This document shows positions 1 through 5,344 of a stretch of 7,904 nucleotides of DNA, one piece after another. Positions within the stretch are counted from its first letter, which is position 1; every line of letters starts with the position of its first letter. The stretch spans positions 1 to 7,904 of the forward strand of contig CANFHS010000108.1 of NCBI GenBank assembly GCA_947446835.1, given 5' to 3'. The notes beneath the pieces were generated by a model. The model did no database searches, had not been told where the DNA came from, and worked only from the letters and a program-made list of their open reading frames with translations. Made by a program: the position numbers and the translations under genes. The stretch comes from Bacteriovoracaceae bacterium. Lineage in GTDB: Bacteria; Bdellovibrionota; UBA1018.

Positions 1-261
1 CACGGCCTTGGGGTCCAGCCGGCTGGTCACCTTTTCCAGGAGGTCGGTCGAGAGACGGGCCAGGAACTCGTTCTTGGTCTTCTGCGCGCTCTCCAGGATG
101 CCGCCCAGGATTTCCTTGGGCAGCTTGATCTCGCCCACCAGGCTCCTCAGGCTTTCCTCGGTCAGGAAGGCCGCGCCGACGCCGACCGTCACGGCCTTGC
201 GAAGCAGCTCGGCCGCGTGGCTCTTGAGATCGGGATTTTTTCCGTCATCGCCTGAGGTCAT
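1..261 (-). CDS. Hypothetical helical protein, C-terminus beyond window edge
   Basis: I do not recognise a function. The visible 87 residues start at an ATG 7 bp after the stop of the upstream SRPBCC gene, so it is very likely co-transcribed and translationally coupled to it; AAAGG about a dozen bases before the ATG is a weak ribosome site. The short polar N-terminus (MTSGDDGKNPDLKS) leads into a predicted run of amphipathic helices with motifs such as GAAFLTEESLRSLVGE and LPKEILGGILESAQ, then an alternating charged and aliphatic stretch (NEFLARLSTDLLEKV). There is no signal peptide and no clear membrane segment. The composition is reminiscent of small phasin-like or coiled-coil accessory proteins, but this is only a resemblance. 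The frame stays open to base 1, so the real length is unknown. Codon use looks like its neighbours. Confidence 0.72.
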   Translation of the reverse strand, partial: MTSGDDGKNPDLKSHAAELLRKAVTVGVGAAFLTEESLRSLVGEIKLPKEILGGILESAQKTKNEFLARLSTDLLEKVTSRLDPKAV

Positions 262-268
262 GGTGGGT

Positions 269-697
269 TCAGCCTTTCTTGGCCTGTTTTTCGAAGTTCT
301 TGAGCATCGAAGGCAGGCTGCTCTTGACCAGGCGGTTCAGGATGAGGCCCGGAACCGGGATCTTGAACTCGATCTCGATGGAATACCTGACCCGCGTCTT
401 GCCCGGGCCTGCGGAATCGATTTCCCAGTGCCCGGTATTCTTCTTCAGGAAGTCGCTGTCCACGAGGTTCCAGGTCACCCGGCCCGTCTGGGCGTTTTCG
501 GTGTGGTCGAGGGTGTAGCTGATGTCCTTGATGAGGGAAACGAAGTAGGTCACGCGCGGGCCGGCCGCGGGAGTGCGGTCCACCTCGACCCGGGTGCATC
601 CTTCAACAAAGTCGCGATACCGTTCGTAAGCCACGACGGTCCGGAAAAACTGGTCGCGATCGACGTTCAGGACCTGTTCGATATCCGCCTGTGCCAT
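269..697 (-). CDS. SRPBCC/START-like protein (Coq10/RatA-type cyclase-dehydrase fold)
   Basis: A 142-residue cytoplasmic protein filled by a single SRPBCC (polyketide cyclase/dehydrase, Coq10-RatA type) domain. Family features are the N-terminal beta strand (QADIEQVLNVDRDQFF), the helix-turn segment AYERYRDFVEGCTRVEV that corresponds to the 'YxxYPxFxPGC' region of Coq10/RatA proteins, central strands ending GKTRVRYSIEIEFKIPVPG, and a long C-terminal helix (LVKSSLPSMLKNFEKQAKK) that closes the hydrophobic cavity. Such proteins bind lipids, quinones or other hydrophobic ligands; RatA of E. coli was reported to act on ribosomes, but nothing here selects that role. The ATG is preceded by AAGGAAGG/AAGGCGG, a good ribosome site. 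It begins 21 bp after glpX stops and ends 7 bp before the next gene, so it is an internal operon gene. The ligand is unknown. Confidence 0.88.
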   Translation of the reverse strand: MAQADIEQVLNVDRDQFFRTVVAYERYRDFVEGCTRVEVDRTPAAGPRVTYFVSLIKDISYTLDHTENAQTGRVTWNLVDSDFLKKNTGHWEIDSAGPGKTRVRYSIEIEFKIPVPGLILNRLVKSSLPSMLKNFEKQAKKG

Positions 698-718
698 GGT
701 TCCGCCTTCCTTCCCGCC

Positions 719-1672
719 TCAGTACCTGGGCTTGCGGTCAAAATGATGCTCGGCCTCGATGTACCGGACCGTGCCGGATTCGGAGCGCATCACCACCGAG
801 TGGGTCTTGGCGCCGCCCGAAAAGAAGCGGACGCCTTCGAGGAAAGCGCCCTGGGTGACGCCGGTCGCGCAGAACATGACGTTGCCGCGGGCCAGCTCGT
901 CGATGCGGTAGACCTTGTCCAGGTCCTCGATGCCCATGCGGCGCGCACGCGACTTTTCTTCTTCCTTGCCGAACACGAGGCGTCCCTGGAAATCGCCGCC
1001 CGTGCAGCGCAGGGCCGCGGCCGCGATGACGCCTTCCGGAGCCCCGCCGGTGCCCATCAGGACATCCACCCCGGACTCCGGCTTGCAGGTGGCGATGGCC
1101 GCCGACACGTCGCCGTCGCCGATCATGTAGATGCGGGCTCCGGCCTGCCGGACCTCGGCAATGAGCTCCGCGTGGCGGGGCCGGTCCAGGATGACCACGG
1201 TCAGGTCCTCCACGTGGCAACGCTTGGCGCTCGCGATGCGGTTCAGGTTCTCGGTGGGGGACGCGGCCAGGTCGATGACGCCCTTGGCCTCGGGACCGAC
1301 CGCGATCTTCTGCATGTAGCAGTCCGGCGCGTGCAGGAAGTGCCCCTGCTCGGCGATGGCGATCACGGAAATGGAGTTGTTGCCCCCGCGGGCGCAGATG
1401 GTGGTGCCTTCGAGCGGATCGAGCGCCAGATCCAGGCTGTGGCCATGGCCCTTGCCCACCTTCTCGCCGATGTAGAGCATGGGCGCTTCGTCCCGCTCGC
1501 CTTCGCCGATGACCACGGTGCCATCGAACGAGATGGAGCCGAGCATCTTGCGCATGGCTTCGACCGCGGCATGGTCGGCGGCCTTTTCGTCACCGCGGCC
1601 CATCCAGCGCGCGCTTTCCAGCGCTGCAGCCTCGGTGACTCGGACGAATTCGAGGGCGAAATTGCGGTCCAT
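719..1672 (-). CDS. glpX: Fructose-1,6-bisphosphatase, class II (GlpX)
   Basis: Hydrolyses fructose 1,6-bisphosphate to fructose 6-phosphate in gluconeogenesis, in the cytoplasm, with divalent metal. The 317-residue product is collinear with E. coli GlpX: Asp33 (KAADHAA), Glu57 in GEGERDEAP, Asp85, Glu88 and Thr90 in DPLEGTT, the GDGDVSAAI segment at 185-193, and Glu213 in GTGGAPEG all fall at the numbering of the E. coli metal-binding and catalytic residues. The core motifs are intact and the length is slightly shorter than E. coli (about 336), with a short C-terminus. Some family members also act on sedoheptulose 1,7-bisphosphate. The ATG follows a GAGGATCAGGA ribosome site. It lies 42 bp after the PilZ gene and 21 bp before an SRPBCC gene on the same strand, so operon membership is likely; no glycerol operon genes (glpF, glpK) are adjacent. 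Identification is secure. Confidence 0.97.
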   Translation of the reverse strand: MDRNFALEFVRVTEAAALESARWMGRGDEKAADHAAVEAMRKMLGSISFDGTVVIGEGERDEAPMLYIGEKVGKGHGHSLDLALDPLEGTTICARGGNNSISVIAIAEQGHFLHAPDCYMQKIAVGPEAKGVIDLAASPTENLNRIASAKRCHVEDLTVVILDRPRHAELIAEVRQAGARIYMIGDGDVSAAIATCKPESGVDVLMGTGGAPEGVIAAAALRCTGGDFQGRLVFGKEEEKSRARRMGIEDLDKVYRIDELARGNVMFCATGVTQGAFLEGVRFFSGGAKTHSVVMRSESGTVRYIEAEHHFDRKPRY

Positions 1673-1714
1673 CTGTCCTGATCCTCAAAAAAACGGATTG
1701 AAGGGTCAGGCCGG

Positions 1715-2446
1715 TCAGTCGAAGCGCAGCTGCCGCGAACACCAGCCCACCAGATCCTTGGGCAGGTTAGACCGCACGAGCAGGTTTTTTGCAACCTGGA
1801 GCTTGGACGGGTCGGGCTTCTCATCCCGCTCGAAAACCAGGGTCTCAAAGCGCAGAACGCCACGGACCTCGTCGGGCTCGAAGGCAGAATGGGACTTTCC
1901 GGTGACCACACCGTCGACCGAGTCCCAGTGGATGGAGTTGCCCAGGACCTGGACCGCCAGGCGGCGGTACTGCCCGTCAGTGCCCCTCCAGAGCATGAGG
2001 TGAGTGTTCGAAGGGCCCTGGTACCACAGCATTCCGGAATCCAGGCCGGGCATGGGCCTGAGCAGCTTGCCGAGTTCGATGGGATCCAGGTAGCGCGCCA
2101 AGGCCTCCCTCAGGCCTTCCGAGACGTTCTCGAATTCGCAGCCCACGCGGTCGCGCCCGACGTTCCGGACGCGGGCCAGGACTTCGTGCTTTTCGCGCTG
2201 CAGGTTCAGATGCCCTTCCAGCAGCGAGCCGACCGGAAACTGGGCCAGATCCTGCGCTTCGATGAGGGTCAACGCCAGACCGCCGGTGGAGATGTCCGCC
2301 ACAGGATAGACCTTGCCGTTGCTGGAAAGGCGGAACTGTTCGGACGCCAGGGCCAGCCGAGGCAGGCGGCGCTTTTCTGGCCGGTCCGCCCCTTCAGAAG
2401 GAAGGGCGGGGCGCACGATGCCGAGGTTGGGGGATTTCTGGGTCAT
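1715..2446 (-). CDS. PilZ-domain protein with unassigned C-terminal half
   Basis: A 243-residue protein, probably a cytoplasmic cyclic-di-GMP receptor. The N-terminal PilZ domain carries both ligand motifs: RxxxR as R26-R-L-P-R30, and DxSxxG as D51-I-S-T-G-G56. Later strands (GSLLEGHLNLQREKHEVLARVRNV, with a following GCEFENVSEG) complete the small beta barrel to about residue 115. Residues about 130-243 form a second region that I cannot assign, rich in aromatic and beta-type sequence (MLWYQGPSNTHLMLWRG, VQVLGNSIHWDSVDGVV), ending in a helix. I chose the ATG at 2446 rather than the longer open frame to 2740 because it has AGGAGG 8 bases upstream and the extension is antisense-like sequence inside the upstream gene. 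The gene overlaps the preceding SRPBCC gene by 53 bp, implying translational coupling. The output partner is unknown. Confidence 0.9.
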   Translation of the reverse strand: MTQKSPNLGIVRPALPSEGADRPEKRRLPRLALASEQFRLSSNGKVYPVADISTGGLALTLIEAQDLAQFPVGSLLEGHLNLQREKHEVLARVRNVGRDRVGCEFENVSEGLREALARYLDPIELGKLLRPMPGLDSGMLWYQGPSNTHLMLWRGTDGQYRRLAVQVLGNSIHWDSVDGVVTGKSHSAFEPDEVRGVLRFETLVFERDEKPDPSKLQVAKNLLVRSNLPKDLVGWCSRQLRFD

Positions 2447-3086
2447 TCGCTCTGCCTCCTGCAGATGGAACCGGTGCCGTCCGTGAATCCTCGATGTAGG
2501 ATCGCATACGCCGCCCGGTGACTCCAAAGACAATTTCCGCCCCCCGCTCCATGACGAAGGCCGGCGGAAAGTCGATTGCCGTGGTGCCTCCTGAAAAACG
2601 CACCAGGGTCCCCTTTTCTCCGAGGCTCTCAAAGACGGCCTGACCCGCCATCCCCGTGAACGAACCCGCCACCACGCGGAAGGCCACCTGGCGCGGACCT
2701 TTCTCCTCGAAGTGCAGCAGCGAGCGGAGGCGCCAACCAAAGATGCCGCCTTCCAGATCCAGCGTCTGGTCCAGGGATGAGTACGTGGAGCGTGTGACGA
2801 AGGGCACCAGGCGCGCGTAGGACGCGTAGTCGGTCAACGCCCGATGCGTCTGCTGAAGCGAAGCGTTGACCCGGACCAGCGCCCAGTAGTCGTAGGCCTT
2901 TTTTTGCCCCTGCGGACCGGGCGCCGCCAGGTCGGAAATGCGGGCACTCGAAACCACCTCGCGGTCGTCGATGACCCGCTTCAGGAGCGCCGGGCTGACC
3001 TGCCCAGCCAAGGGCGGCGGCTCGGAGGCACCGATGGGCTGCGATAAAAGAAGGCCCAGAGAGAGCCACACGGAGGCGCGCTTCAC
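2394..3086 (-). CDS. Exported SRPBCC/START-like protein
   Basis: A 230-residue protein with a Sec-type signal peptide: basic start (MKRAS), a hydrophobic core (VWLSLGLLL), and a likely cleavage after ...SQPIGA or one residue later. The mature part carries an SRPBCC-type domain from roughly residue 60 to 200: YWALVRVNASLQQTHRALTD, then the diagnostic DYASYARLVPFVTRSTY region, strands around RQVAFRVVAGSF and GTLVRFSGGTTAI, and a C-terminal helix (FVMERGAEIVFGVTGRRMRSYI). It is therefore expected in the periplasm, where it may bind a hydrophobic ligand; the substrate is unknown. The start is GTG: an in-frame TAG lies at 3098-3096, only three codons upstream, so no earlier start is possible. The last 17 codons overlap the PilZ gene and encode a Pro/Arg-rich tail that is probably unstructured. 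It is the first gene of the minus-strand run. Confidence 0.82.
   Translation of the reverse strand: MKRASVWLSLGLLLSQPIGASEPPPLAGQVSPALLKRVIDDREVVSSARISDLAAPGPQGQKKAYDYWALVRVNASLQQTHRALTDYASYARLVPFVTRSTYSSLDQTLDLEGGIFGWRLRSLLHFEEKGPRQVAFRVVAGSFTGMAGQAVFESLGEKGTLVRFSGGTTAIDFPPAFVMERGAEIVFGVTGRRMRSYIEDSRTAPVPSAGGRANDPEIPQPRHRAPRPSF
2455..2460 (-). promoter_or_regulatory. Ribosome binding site fixing the PilZ gene start
   Basis: On the minus strand this reads AGGAGG, a consensus Shine-Dalgarno, followed by an 8-base spacer and the ATG at 2446. It lies inside the coding sequence of the upstream exported SRPBCC gene. It is the main reason for preferring this start over the in-frame upstream extension. 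Confidence 0.85.
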
Positions 3087-3092
3087 TCCCCC

Positions 3093-3120
3093 ATCCTAAG
3101 GCATTCTTCCGCCTTTACAA
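3093..3120 (-). promoter_or_regulatory. Candidate promoter for the SRPBCC-PilZ-glpX operon
   Basis: Reading the minus strand: TTGTAA (3120-3115), a 16-base spacer, then TAGGAT (3098-3093). Each box matches four of six consensus bases. The expected transcription start falls at or one base before the GTG at 3086, which would give a leaderless mRNA. Based on eye-matching alone. Confidence 0.4.
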
Positions 3121-3143
3121 ACCCGCGCCCGCTCTCCTAACGT
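3114..3143 (+). promoter_or_regulatory. Weak candidate promoter for pgsA
   Basis: TTTACA (3114-3119, five of six -35 bases) is followed after 18 bases by TAACGT (3138-3143, three of six -10 bases). The -35 overlaps the -35 of the opposing promoter. The predicted start would be close to the GTG at 3150. The -10 match is poor. Confidence 0.3.
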
Positions 3144-3149
3144 GGGCCC

Positions 3150-3869
3150 GTGCCCTTCAAGATCCCCTCCGAGCACGATCACGAACTTCAGTTCGCCAAT
3201 ACGCCCAATATCCTCACCCTGGTGAGGATGCTGATGGTGCCGTTGGTCGTCGCCGCCCTGATGGCCCAGCAGCCGCACTGGGACATCGTGGCAGGCGTGT
3301 GTTTCAGCCTGGCCGCCATCACGGATTACTTCGACGGCTACGTGGCCCGGGTCCAGGGTCTGGTCACGATCTACGGCAAGCTGATGGATCCGCTGGCCGA
3401 CAAGTTCCTGGTGGTCTGCTCGGTGATCATGCTCCAGCAGCTGGATCGCATTCCCGCGGTGGTGACCATGCTCCTGGTCTGTCGCGAACTGGCCATCACG
3501 GGCCTGAGGGCGCTGGCTTCGGCCGAAGGCGTGGTGATTGAAGCCTCGCCCGGCGGCAAATGGAAGACGGCCACCCAGATGGTGGCCATACCGTTCATCA
3601 TGGCCAAGGAGGGACTCTTCGGGATTCCGCTCTACCCGATCGGCCAGGTGCTTCTGTACGTTTCGCTGGCGCTCAGCCTTTGGTCCGCCAAAGTGTACGT
3701 CCGCGACTTCTTCCGGACGCTCCGCTCACAGCGCCTGGAAAAGGTCCGGCTCAAGAAGCTGGCCCTCAACGCGCGCAAGGACTCCCGCAAGGCCCGGCTC
3801 GAAGCCAAGGCCTTGAAGCTGCAGCAGCGTAAAAACAAGGCAGCCCCCGACGAGGACGCGGCCCCTTAA
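3150..3869 (+). CDS. pgsA: CDP-diacylglycerol-glycerol-3-phosphate 3-phosphatidyltransferase
   Basis: Inner-membrane enzyme that transfers a phosphatidyl group from CDP-diacylglycerol to sn-glycerol 3-phosphate, giving phosphatidylglycerol phosphate, the first committed step to phosphatidylglycerol and cardiolipin. The CDP-alcohol phosphatidyltransferase motif DxxDGxxARx8GxxxDxxxD is complete: D59, D62, G63, A66, R67, G76, D80, D84. The typical PgsA opening NTPNILTLVR at 17-26 is present, followed by several hydrophobic segments. The start is GTG at 3150, fixed by an in-frame TAA at 3138-3140; there is no evident Shine-Dalgarno between them. The 239-residue length exceeds the usual 180-200 because residues about 191-230 form a strongly basic tail (16 Lys/Arg in 40), ending in an acidic cap (PDEDAAP). 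It ends overlapping the stop codon of the convergent adenosyltransferase gene. Related CDP-alcohol enzymes cannot be fully excluded, but PgsA fits best. Confidence 0.93.
   Translation: MPFKIPSEHDHELQFANTPNILTLVRMLMVPLVVAALMAQQPHWDIVAGVCFSLAAITDYFDGYVARVQGLVTIYGKLMDPLADKFLVVCSVIMLQQLDRIPAVVTMLLVCRELAITGLRALASAEGVVIEASPGGKWKTATQMVAIPFIMAKEGLFGIPLYPIGQVLLYVSLALSLWSAKVYVRDFFRTLRSQRLEKVRLKKLALNARKDSRKARLEAKALKLQQRKNKAAPDEDAAP
3182..3229 (+). repeat. Tandem inverted repeats in the 5' coding part of pgsA
   Basis: CGAAC (3182-3186) and GTTCG (3191-3195) flank a TTCA loop, and 14 bases later ATCCTCACC (3210-3218) and GGTGAGGAT (3221-3229) form a perfect 9-bp inverted repeat around CT, giving in RNA an 8-bp stem with a CCUG loop. 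Both lie within the first 80 bases of the gene. The second falls in codons for the conserved ILTLVRM segment, so chance is possible. Confidence 0.6.
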
Positions 3870-4414
3870 GCGGGAGCCACCCAGGGCACGTCGGCAATGC
3901 CGCCGGTGTGATTGGCAAAGCGGGCGGCCACGAAAAGCGCATCACTGAGCCGGTTCACGTACCGGAGCACCGCTTCGCGAAGGGGCTCCTGACGGTTCAA
4001 GGCCACGAGCTCCCGTTCCGCGCGACGGGCCACGGTCCGGGCCAGGTGCAGGTGCGCCGCACAGGCGCTCCCGCCGGGCAGGATGAAGGTTTTCAGGGGA
4101 GGCAGGCTGGCCTCCATGGCGTCGATTTCACGCTCCAGGAGCTCGATCTGGGGCTCGTCGATGAGCCCAGAAGGCACCCCCTTGCCCCGGGGGGTGGCCA
4201 GCTCGGCCCCCAGCTGAAACAGCTCGGCCTGGACGCGCGCCAAGGAAGTGCGCAGCGAGTCGGGTGCGCCCGCCTGGGTCAAAGTCATGCCCAGGATGGA
4301 GTTCAGCTCGTCCAGGGTTCCATAGGTCCGGATCCGAAGGTGGTCCTTGGGAACCCGTTCGCCCCCGAACAGCCCCGTTTCCCCGGTATCGCCCTTCTTG
4401 GTGTAGATCTTCAT
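3866..4414 (-). CDS. pduO: Cob(I)yrinic acid a,c-diamide adenosyltransferase, PduO type
   Basis: Transfers the 5'-deoxyadenosyl group of ATP to reduced cobalamin, making adenosylcobalamin in the cytoplasm. The 182-residue product is a single PduO/MMAB-type adenosyltransferase domain of normal length. The ATP-binding N-terminus YTKKGDTGETGLFGG (residues 4-18) and the segment RIRTYGTLDELNS are present, as are FILPGGS (110-116), the helix with R126, R130, R131 and E133 (LARTVARRAERE), matching the active-site arginines and glutamate of human MMAB, and the C-terminal signature RYVNRLSD (151-158). The ATG has no strong ribosome site. The gene stands alone, convergent with pgsA and divergent from tRNA-Gly. 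No AdoCbl-using enzyme is in view; metH 2.3 kb away uses methylcobalamin. No cobalamin riboswitch fits into the 102-bp upstream gap. Confidence 0.95.
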   Translation of the reverse strand: MKIYTKKGDTGETGLFGGERVPKDHLRIRTYGTLDELNSILGMTLTQAGAPDSLRTSLARVQAELFQLGAELATPRGKGVPSGLIDEPQIELLEREIDAMEASLPPLKTFILPGGSACAAHLHLARTVARRAERELVALNRQEPLREAVLRYVNRLSDALFVAARFANHTGGIADVPWVAPA

Positions 4415-4447
4415 GTCGGAAACCAGTTTGCCCGCCCTGCCGGGAAA

Positions 4448-4476
4448 CTTAAAGTCTTACTTGACCGTCGCCTCAA
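4448..4476 (-). promoter_or_regulatory. Candidate promoter for the adenosyltransferase gene
   Basis: On the minus strand: TTGAGG (4476-4471), a 17-base spacer, then TTTAAG (4453-4448); each box matches four of six consensus bases. The predicted leader to the ATG at 4414 is about 27 bases. It overlaps the opposing tRNA promoter. Confidence 0.45.
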
Positions 4477-4490
4477 GGCCAGTGTATCTC
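4461..4490 (+). promoter_or_regulatory. Candidate promoter for tRNA-Gly
   Basis: TTGACC (4461-4466, five of six -35 bases) is followed by 17-18 bases and GTATCT/TATCTC (4484-4490) as a poor -10. The start would be near 4497, leaving a leader of about 20 bases before the mature tRNA at 4517, suitable for RNase P processing. Confidence 0.45.
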
Positions 4491-4494
4491 CACT

Positions 4495-4514
4495 ATCACT
4501 GTCGACGAAGTGAT
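4495..4514 (+). repeat. Inverted repeat between tRNA promoter and tRNA
   Basis: ATCACT (4495-4500) and AGTGAT (4509-4514) are perfect inverted copies separated by GTCGACGA, which itself contains the palindrome GTCGAC. The repeat lies at the predicted transcription start and ends two bases before the tRNA, so it could be a pre-tRNA leader hairpin or an operator. The stem is only 6 bp. Confidence 0.45.
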
Positions 4515-4516
4515 GA

Positions 4517-4593
4517 GCGGGACTAGCTCAGTTGGCTAGAGCGCCACGTTGCCAACGTGGAGGTCGAGGGTTCGAGCCCCTTGTCCCGCTCCA
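4517..4593 (+). tRNA. tRNA-Gly(GCC)
   Basis: A complete 77-base cloverleaf. The acceptor stem is GCGGGAC (4517-4523) with GTCCCGC (4583-4589); the D arm is GCTC/GAGC (4526-4529, 4539-4542); the anticodon stem is CCACG/CGTGG around the loop TTGCCAA (4549-4555), giving anticodon GCC at 4551-4553, which reads GGC and GGU glycine codons. The T arm is GAGGG/CCCTT around TTCGAGC, with one G-U pair. The discriminator is U (4590), as in bacterial tRNA-Gly, and CCA is encoded at 4591-4593. It ends 13 bases before the stop codon of the convergent phosphodiesterase gene. No integrase or repeated att-like copy of the 3' end was seen. Confidence 0.98.
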
Positions 4594-4606
4594 TTTTCAC
4601 CTCACT

Positions 4607-5344
4607 TCAGACTCCCGACCAGATCCGAGCCTTTTCGACCTCGTCGGTGATCAGACCGTCGGCCCAAGGCCGTACGCGTTCCCAGTCCTCCTGCCGGTTC
4701 ACGGTCCAGAACAGGAGCCGCGACCCCAGCAGTCGAAACCCCGTCAGAAGCACCCTGAGCTTCCAACGGCCCACGCGTTCGAACGCCTGGATGGGCAGAT
4801 TGATGCAGGCCGGGCGAACGGACCAGACCCGGCGCAACAGTTCGGCAGGCGGAAGCGCCCGGTGCTCCTCGCCCAGAAGCATTCCGGTCTCGACCCCGGC
4901 GCGGGCAAAAACACGCAAAAGCTCGTGATGAAAACTCGAGACGTGGATGCGGCCAGGCACCCGTCCGCTTTGCTGCAGATGCCGGAGCAATCTCTGGGCA
5001 TCCGCGGCAGTGAAGGTCTCGCCCTTCAGCTCGAGGTTGAGCCAGCGCTCCGGAGGCACCAGCGCCAGGACCTCGTCGAGGGTCGGAAGCCGCTCCCCTT
5101 GGCCGAAATCCAGCTGCCGAAGCTCGGTCAACGAGCGCTCCTGCACGGGCCCATGCCCGTTGGAGGTGCGCTCCAGGGTGGCGTCGTGAAGCACGATGAA
5201 TTCACCGCTCTTCAGGCACTGCAGGTCGAGCTCGACTCCCGTGGCACCGGCGTCGAGCGCCTTGCGAAAGGCGAGAAGCGTGTTCTCGGGATAGCGCGCG
5301 GAGTAGCCCCGGTGCGCGAAAATCCGGAAGGTGGGCTCAGGCAT
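4607..5344 (-). CDS. Glycerophosphodiester phosphodiesterase (UgpQ-like GDPD)
   Basis: Hydrolyses glycerophosphodiesters to sn-glycerol 3-phosphate and an alcohol. The 245-residue product is a single GDPD TIM-barrel domain, close to UgpQ in length. It has the catalytic histidines H11 (AHRG, 10-13) and H53 (LHD), the metal ligands E38 and D40 (VELDLQ) and E105 with K107 (LNLELKGE), the PENT segment at 19-22, and the C-terminal WTVN and ADGLITDEV signatures. No signal peptide is visible, so it is probably cytoplasmic. I use the ATG at 5344 rather than an upstream in-frame one at 5413: it has GGAGG 8 bases upstream and places the HRG motif at the usual distance from the N-terminus. It overlaps the end of the MFS gene by 8 bp, indicating translational coupling and a shared role in uptake and breakdown, though the substrate is not shown. 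Confidence 0.93.
   Translation of the reverse strand: MPEPTFRIFAHRGYSARYPENTLLAFRKALDAGATGVELDLQCLKSGEFIVLHDATLERTSNGHGPVQERSLTELRQLDFGQGERLPTLDEVLALVPPERWLNLELKGETFTAADAQRLLRHLQQSGRVPGRIHVSSFHHELLRVFARAGVETGMLLGEEHRALPPAELLRRVWSVRPACINLPIQAFERVGRWKLRVLLTGFRLLGSRLLFWTVNRQEDWERVRPWADGLITDEVEKARIWSGV

Noticed and set aside
8..1681. A 557-codon open frame on the plus strand.
   Set aside because: It is antisense to three well-supported minus-strand genes, including glpX with all its catalytic residues; long stop-free shadows are common in GC-rich DNA, and its translation shows no recognisable domain.
1687..1714. A run of seven T on the minus strand between the PilZ gene and glpX, considered as a terminator.
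   Set aside because: The preceding bases form a direct repeat (CTGACC twice), not an inverted repeat, so there is no stem; more likely an unstructured leader before the glpX ribosome site.
2447..2740. A 98-codon upstream extension of the PilZ protein.
   Set aside because: It overlaps the exported SRPBCC gene in another frame, is Arg/Trp/Ser-rich shadow sequence, and the ATG at 2446 has a consensus ribosome site.
4199..4235. Repeated CAGCTCGGCC inside the adenosyltransferase gene.
   Set aside because: Two copies of a ten-base GC-rich word in coding sequence are expected by chance and codon bias.
4415..4516. Cobalamin riboswitch upstream of the adenosyltransferase gene.
   Set aside because: The gap is 102 bp and shared with a divergent tRNA promoter; a cobalamin riboswitch needs about 200 bases, and no B12-box-like sequence was seen.
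4517..4593. tRNA-Gly as the attachment site of an integrated element.
   Set aside because: No integrase, no second copy of the tRNA 3' end, and normal housekeeping genes on both sides.
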